From Camellia lanceoleosa (Eukaryota; Streptophyta; Magnoliopsida; Ericales; Theaceae), in the NCBI GenBank assembly GCA_025200525.1, contig CM045763.1, positions 57,987,530-58,051,529 of the forward strand: DNA of 64,000 nucleotides. The letters are read 5' to 3'. The translations under genes were made by a program, and so were the position numbers. The notes under the pieces were generated by a model. That model made no database searches, was not told where the DNA came from, and saw nothing but the letters and a program-made list of their open reading frames with translations. Below, in pieces: positions 58,839 through 64,000 of the stretch; position 1 is the stretch's first letter; every line of letters begins with the position of its first letter.

Positions 58839-59988
58839 AGTTCTTTCTAAAAGGAACTGAAGTTTTTACTTTTTTGTTTTGATATACTGTGGCTCGGTCC
58901 CCTTGACGAGCTTTCTTTCTATACTTGCCAAGACAATTTTTCTATTATCTTTTCTTTTCTTTGTTGCTGGTTATGAGGCTATCTGTGCCTTTTGTTGGAT
59001 AATAGGATTTTCTCTTTGAATTTGCAATCTGATGCTGTTTGGCTTTTATGTCTGAATGTTTTCTATCTTGCTACCGCCGAGCAATCGTTGGGACCTCAGA
59101 ATAGATGCTCGATGCTCATTCTCTCAGACTACTTGAAATAGGTGCTGTCTAATTTCAGCATCGCTGCTTCTGGCCGAGCACTATTGGGACCTCGGGGCCG
59201 AACAGATGCTCGGTCTGGCTAACAAATAAGTGGTATGGCTGTGCTTGATTTCGTAAGAGGGTCTTACTTAGGTCTAGGTTGGTTTTTTAAAAAACAATAG
59301 TTTGCCCCCACCTGGAGCTAAGTAAGATTGGTACTGAAGATTGTGCTTTTAGGTAGAACTGCTTAAGTCTGTTTCAACTTTGATAGCACAGGTGCATTTG
59401 AATGGATTAAAGGCATGGAGAGGTGTCTTACTCAAGTCCAGGTTGGTTTGAAAAAACAATTATTTGGCTCCAGCTGGAGTTGAGTAAGACTAATGCTGGA
59501 AGTTTGCTCTTGACAGAGCTTAGCCAAGTTTGTTCAAACTCTGTTTGTTCGCATCAATGCTGAAGTGTTGACGTGTTGATACTTAAGAAATTCTGTAGAT
59601 TCAAAATGTTTACTTAAGATATGTTAGTGTGGTTTCCACCAAGCAATTCCACTTAGCAAAAATCCAATTCAGTTGCCAAACATAATTCCACCAAGCAATA
59701 CCACTTGGCATGTTTGAGTGCTAACCAAATTTAAATTCCGTTCAGTTGTTCTGAAACTAAGTCCATTTGGGTTAGAACCAAAGCTAATTCCGTTTGATAA
59801 ACATCAAAGCTAATTCCGTTTGATAAACATCAAAGCTAATTCCGTTTGGTGAGTACCAAAGCTAATTCCGTTTGATAAGCATCAAAGCTAATTATAAGAA
59901 TTGATAAATTTGAGAGAAGTGGGGAAGCATTTGCATTGATCAACTGATAAATGCCTTTACATTCTGATGGAGAAGTTGGGGGATAATT
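58839..59988. repeat. Tat 3' spacer with tandem repeats and hairpins
   Basis: Lies between the convergent ends of the antisense gene and integrase. It contains a duplicated GCCGAGCAxTxxTTGGGACCTC segment (59076 and 59173), a duplicated hairpin unit (59262-59327 and 59426-59489), and a 26-bp tandem repeat AAAGCTAATTCCGTTTGATA... (59779-59893, over four copies). Tat elements are known for hypervariable, tandem-repeat-bearing 3' regions. Confidence 0.8.
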
Positions 59989-61378
59989 CTATTGATAGTA
60001 TTTCTTGAGATTTGCTACATTCCAGGGCCGAGGTATAGCTCTGCCTTTTAGATCCTTTAGGTAGTAAGCTCCATTTCCAACAACAACTATGACTTTGTAC
60101 GGACCCTCCCAGTTAGGCCCAAGTTTGCCCTCTCCAGGCACCCTTTTGTGATCCATAACTTTCCTTAGAACCAGTTCTCCAGGTGTAAATTGCCTTGGGA
60201 AAACTTTTTGGTTAAAACTCTTGATGAGTCATTGTCACGCTACAAGTCCGATCAAGATCGCTTCTCTTGACCCTCGCCATATCTAGTGCTTGTGCAATAG
60301 CTTCCTCGTTACTGGTGCTTTCAAACAATTCAGACCGAAAGGTCGGGAGACCTACTTCGAGTGGGATGATGGCCTCCATTCCATAAGTTAGGGAGTAAGG
60401 TGTTTCCCCCGTTGAGCGTCGTGCTATGGTTCGGTATGCCTATAGTACGTAGGGTAACTCTTCAACCCATTTTACTTTTGCATGCTCAAGCCGTTTCTTT
60501 ACTCCGTTGATGATGGTCTTGTTTGACGTTTCTGCCTGTCCGTTACTTTGTGGGTAACTGGAGAAGAGTTTCTATATTCGATTCTGAGGTCGGCACAAAA
60601 CTTTCTGAAGATCTTACCATCGAACTGTGTTCCATTATCCGCAATCAGTATCCGCGGGGATGCCGAAATGCACCACCACGTTTCTTATGACAAACCGCTT
60701 TGTATTTGCTTCTTTGATACTTGCCAGTGCCTCGACTTCAACCCACTTAGTGAAATAGTCGGTTGCTGCAATGAAGAATCGCTTGTTCCTAGTGCCTCGT
60801 GCCAATGGTCCGACAATATCTAAACCCCATTGAGCAAAGGGCCATGGGTTGGTAAGTGGAGTGAGAGTTTTAGCTGGCTGATGAATGAGTGGAGCAAATC
60901 TCTGACATTTATCACACTTTTGTACGTACTGCTGCGCATCTTATTGCATCCGTGGCCACCAATACCTGTGAGTGAGGGCTCGGTGCGCCAGTGACCTTCC
61001 ACTAATGTGGCATCCACAAATCCCATCGTGAATTTCGTAGAGAACATTCTCGACCAGGTTTGGATGCACACATAGAAGATAAGGGCCAAGATAGAAGCGT
61101 CTGTACAGCTTCCCAGATGTTGAGATCCAAAAGCGAGCTGACTTATGTCTGACTTTGTTGGCTTCCTTTTTGTCTTTGGGGAGAGTACCAGATTTTAGAA
61201 AAGCAAGTATTGGATCCATCCAATTCGGCTCTAGGTTGCTGCAGAAGACTGGAGATGCAATGCTTGGTTCTGGCACAAACTCAACCCAAACTTTTCTAAC
61301 ATCCTTGGTATCCACTGATGAGCCGAGGCAAGCCAGAGCATCAGCATGGCTGTTTCTGTCCCGACTAATTCGTTCCAC
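59989..61378 (-). pseudogene. Tat integrase
   Basis: HHCC finger: H in EIHDGICGCHISGRSLAHRA, then RYWWPRMQ, a TAA at 60941-60943, and CDKCQRFAPLIHQPA. Core: D in GLDIVGPLARGTRNKRFF, IAATDYFTKWVEVEAL, D in ILIADNGTQFDG; the glutamate region near 60540 is damaged. C-terminus LRKVMDHKR, then LGPNWEGPYKV and NLKKYYQ, ending TAG at 59989. At least one frameshift lies between 60800 and 59989. Preceded by VERISRDRNSHADALACLGS, the RNase H tail. Confidence 0.85.
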
Positions 61379-61834
61379 TCATATGGATTGAAACTTTTTT
61401 AGTAGGTCTTTGTCCTTGCCTGTGTACATAGCCATTCTTTCATCTCGTGTTTCATAGACCCCAGAAAGTTGGTTTACCACTAGTTGTGAATCGCTGAAAA
61501 TAAGAAACTGTTCTGCACTGAAGTGTTCGGCACTACGTAAGCCATCCAATAACACTTCGTACTCTGCCTCGTTGTTTAAAACCTTCCAACCGAGCCTGAG
61601 AGCCTGTTCCCAGATAAATCTTTCTGGTGAGATAAGTACTACTCCTACCCCCGAGCCTCGGTTATTGGATGACTTGTCAACATAAAGCTGCCAGATATTT
61701 CCAATAAAGAGTTTACATGCTTCCAAAGCGCAGGGCTTTCCTTGTTCGGTGGTGCATGGCACTTGTGCCGAACTCAGATTTCCCGGCTCGGTACTCTGGA
61801 TAGGAGCAAATTCTGCGACGAAATCTGCTAAGAC
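61379..61834 (-). pseudogene. Tat second (archaeal-type) RNase H
   Basis: WQLYVDKSSNNRGSGVGVVL carries the first catalytic aspartate; NNEAEYEVLLDGLRSAE the glutamate; IFSDSQLVVNQLSG the next aspartate; RDRNSHADALA just downstream the last. This extra RNase H is a defining trait of the Tat lineage. A stop at 61379 (TGA, expected arginine) separates the last motif. Confidence 0.85.
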
Positions 61835-62359
61835 TTAGGCCTTGATCGCCGTCCTGGGTTGATACCGAATGTCAAACTCACCAAGTTCTACTACCCATTT
61901 TGCTGTTCAGCCAGAGAAATTAGCTCGGCTAAATATAGATCTGAAGGGGAATTCAGTGAGGATGTTAATGGTATGCCCCTGGAAGTAATGTTGCAACTTT
62001 CTGGAGGCGATAAGCAGCGTGTAAGCTAACTTTTTCAATGGTAGATACCGTGTCTCGACATCTAGTAAAGTCTTGTTAACATAGTATACTGGCCTCAGTT
62101 CCTTGTTCACCTCCCGAATTAATACTGCACTTATGGCATGATCTGAGACTGCTAGATAGATGTACAACTCCTCTCCTGGTTTTGGAGTGGACGGGAGAGG
62201 TGGTGTGCTGAGGTATCTTTTGAGACTTTGCAGTACTTCGGTACACTCGCAACTCCATTCAAATGCTGCCCTTTTCCTCAAAAGTTGGAAGAAGGGCTTC
62301 ATCCGATTTGAAGATTTGCTGATGAACCAATTCAGTGCGGTTGCCATTCCGACCAGTTT
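61835..62359 (-). pseudogene. Tat first RNase H and connection
   Basis: ALNWFISKSSNRMKPFFQLL, FEWSCECTEVLQSLKRYLST, ELYIYLAVSDHAISAVLIRE, PVYYVNKTLLDVETRY and HYFQGHTINILTEFP form the degenerate RNase H found in Tat pol. Stops at 61907 (TGA after SG) and about 61835 (TAA before VLADF) interrupt an otherwise continuous frame. Confidence 0.85.
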
Positions 62360-62947
62360 CTACAGCTCTTTAGCCTTTGTTGGTGCTTCAAGATCTTGTA
62401 TTGCTTTTATTTGGTCCGGATTCGCCTCGATTCCTCTGTGAGTGACCATATATCTCAAGAACTTCCTTGTTCCTACCCTGAAAGCACATTTTGAGGCATT
62501 GAGGCGAAGCTGATGGTTTTTCAGGATGCCAAAAACTTCCCTTAAGTCTATAAGGTGGTCTGTAGCGAGCTTGCTTTTTATTACCATATCATCTATATAA
62601 GCTTCCATGGTTTTCCCAAGTTGGTCTTTGAACATCCGAGTGATCATTCGTTGGTAGGTTGCTCCGGCGTTCTTGAGGCCAAATGACATCACTTTGTAGC
62701 AGTATGTTCCTCTCGGAGTGATAAATGCTGTCTTTTCTTGATCCGGACTGAACAGTTGTATCTGGTGATAACCGCTATAAGCGTCCAGAAAGCTCATGCG
62801 CTCATGCCCTGCTGTTGAGTCTACTAGTTGATCAATGCGAGGCAGCGAAAAGCTATCTTTAGGGCAGGCTTTGTTTAAGCAAGTGAAGTCAACGCAAACT
62901 CTCCATTTTTCGTTCTTTTTTTTGACTATAACTGTGTTGGACAGCCA
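62360..62947 (-). pseudogene. Tat reverse transcriptase
   Basis: [24 protein letters not shown] start (62850-62920), then [50 protein letters not shown] and the catalytic [11 protein letters not shown]. The C-terminus [20 protein letters not shown] precedes a TAG at 62360. A TAA at 62948-62950 separates it from the protease frame; no frameshift is needed. Confidence 0.9.
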
Positions 62948-64000
62948 TTACGGGTACTGAACTTCTCTGATTGCTCCCGATGCCATGAGTTTTTCTACCT
63001 CGACAATTACTGCTTCAGTGTGCTCAATTGAGGATCTCCGACTTTTCTGTACAACGGGCTGAGCGGAAGGGTTGATGTTGAGCTTGTGGCAAGCAAATTC
63101 TGGGTTCAACCCTGGAGTATCATATGCTAACCATGCGAATACCTCCATATTTTCCCTCAGCATTTCCAGCAGCTGAAGTTTCTCATCAGCGCCTAGCGAG
63201 GTACCGATGAGGAAGTACTTTTCTGGATCATTCTCTTTTACCAAGACTTTCTCCAAATCCTCTACTATCTTTTCTTCTGGGGCTCCCCCTACATCTTCCA
63301 AGACTGGCTGTTCGGCCACTTCCACTGTCTGTACCCGATTGCAGAGTTGCTTTGCCTTTAATGCCGCCATAAAGCAATGTTTGGACGCAACTTGATCCCT
63401 TGAGATCTGCTCTACTCCGTGTTTCGTTGGGAAACGGATGAGCTGGTGGTAAGTTGAAGGGACCGCCTCCATTTGATGAATCCATGGACGGCCAAGTATG
63501 GCATTGTAAGGGGATAGTGTATTAATAACTAGGAACTCTATCTGGAGGGTTTTTGTTCCTGCCACGACTGGCAACACTATTCTACCAAGCGGCCATTCTG
63601 GCTGCGAATTGAAGCCAACTAACGGGACTGTTGCTGGGGTGAGGTGTTGCTCAGAGAGACCAAGCTTTCTGAACAAGTCATAATACAATATGTCTGCTGC
63701 ACTGCCTTGATCTACCAGGACTCGTTTTACGTCAAATCGTTTCCCAATTCCCACAGTTATAATTAGTGCATCAATATGTGGGTGCTGTATGCCTTCTAAA
63801 TCCTTTCTAGTAAATGAAACAGTGCACAAGGGAGATTTGGGTGCCGTGCGTACCTTTTTCGATGCAGGCTCTACCGATATGACCTGTTGGATTTGCACAG
63901 CCTTAGCAATCTCTTCTCTCAGTGTCTCCTCAGGTTCCTGAATCGCTGTCCCATGGATCACATTTATTATCAACCGAGGTGGGTGCTCAATATTTGGTTC
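62948..64000 (-). pseudogene. Tat protease and protease-RT linker, partial
   Basis: The frame is open to the window edge. IINVIHGTAIQE resembles the INVI(F/H)GG boundary upstream of Tat protease. The protease site reads VKRVLVDQGSAADILYYD, with DQG/DxGS in place of the usual DTG, as in other Tat elements; NAILGRPWIHQMEAVPSTYH and LIRFPTKHGV follow. The linker (residues 180-300) is acidic and ends NPEFACHKLNINPSAQPVVQ KSRR just before RT. Gag and the 5' LTR lie beyond 64000. Confidence 0.88.

Overview
This window reads as nuclear DNA of a eudicot plant. It is AT-rich and repeat-dense. It holds one intact host gene, a two-exon heat-shock transcription factor of class C, and the remainder is mostly nested LTR retrotransposons and small DNA transposons. 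No RNA gene, CRISPR array or bacterial-type operon is visible.

Left block (1-27352) is a nested retrotransposon stack. A SIRE-like Ty1/copia element on the minus strand (internal region 1-6723, tRNA-Met primer site at 6712-6723, 5' LTR from 6726) lies in the RNase H region of an older, decayed Ty3/gypsy element (20084-25190). The copia 5' LTR was itself invaded twice by one gypsy family whose LTR is about 2.35-2.44 kb and reads TGTCA...GTTACA on the plus strand: a solo LTR (6993-9374, TSD GTGTG) and a full-length chromodomain-type element (10215-19599, TSD CGACC). A third member, again a solo LTR (20552-22988, TSD CTTGC), sits in the reverse transcriptase/RNase H part of the older gypsy. Smaller insertions break the copia: a 397-bp solo LTR with TSD AAAGT (3937-4333) and a roughly 110-bp foldback MITE (5249-5357). 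The stretch 25191-27352 looks LTR-derived.

Middle block (27353-55380) is AT-rich intergenic DNA surrounding the host gene (CDS 41653-42911, minus strand, 299-bp intron). It carries Helitron-like ends, a five-copy foldback family, two copies of a non-autonomous element with 9-bp TSDs, a hAT-type element with 8-bp TSD, an 835-bp element with a near-perfect 10-bp TSD, several small MITE-like sequences and a Harbinger-like fragment.

Right block (55380-64000) is the 3' part of a Ty3/gypsy Tat-lineage element on the minus strand. Its protease, RT, RNase H, extra RNase H and integrase are recognisable but broken by stop codons. Between integrase and the presumed 3' LTR lies a plus-strand (antisense) intron-containing gene typical of Tat elements, and a tandem-repeat and hairpin-rich spacer separates the two convergent units.

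Most notable signals: arrays of TCGA-centred palindromes embedded in two unrelated LTR families; LTR-LTR differences concentrated at CAG/CTG/CTCGAG sites, suggesting methylation-linked base-calling error or an unusual mutation process; a duplicated hairpin with covarying arms in the Tat 3' region; and a pol frame decayed almost only by stop codons.
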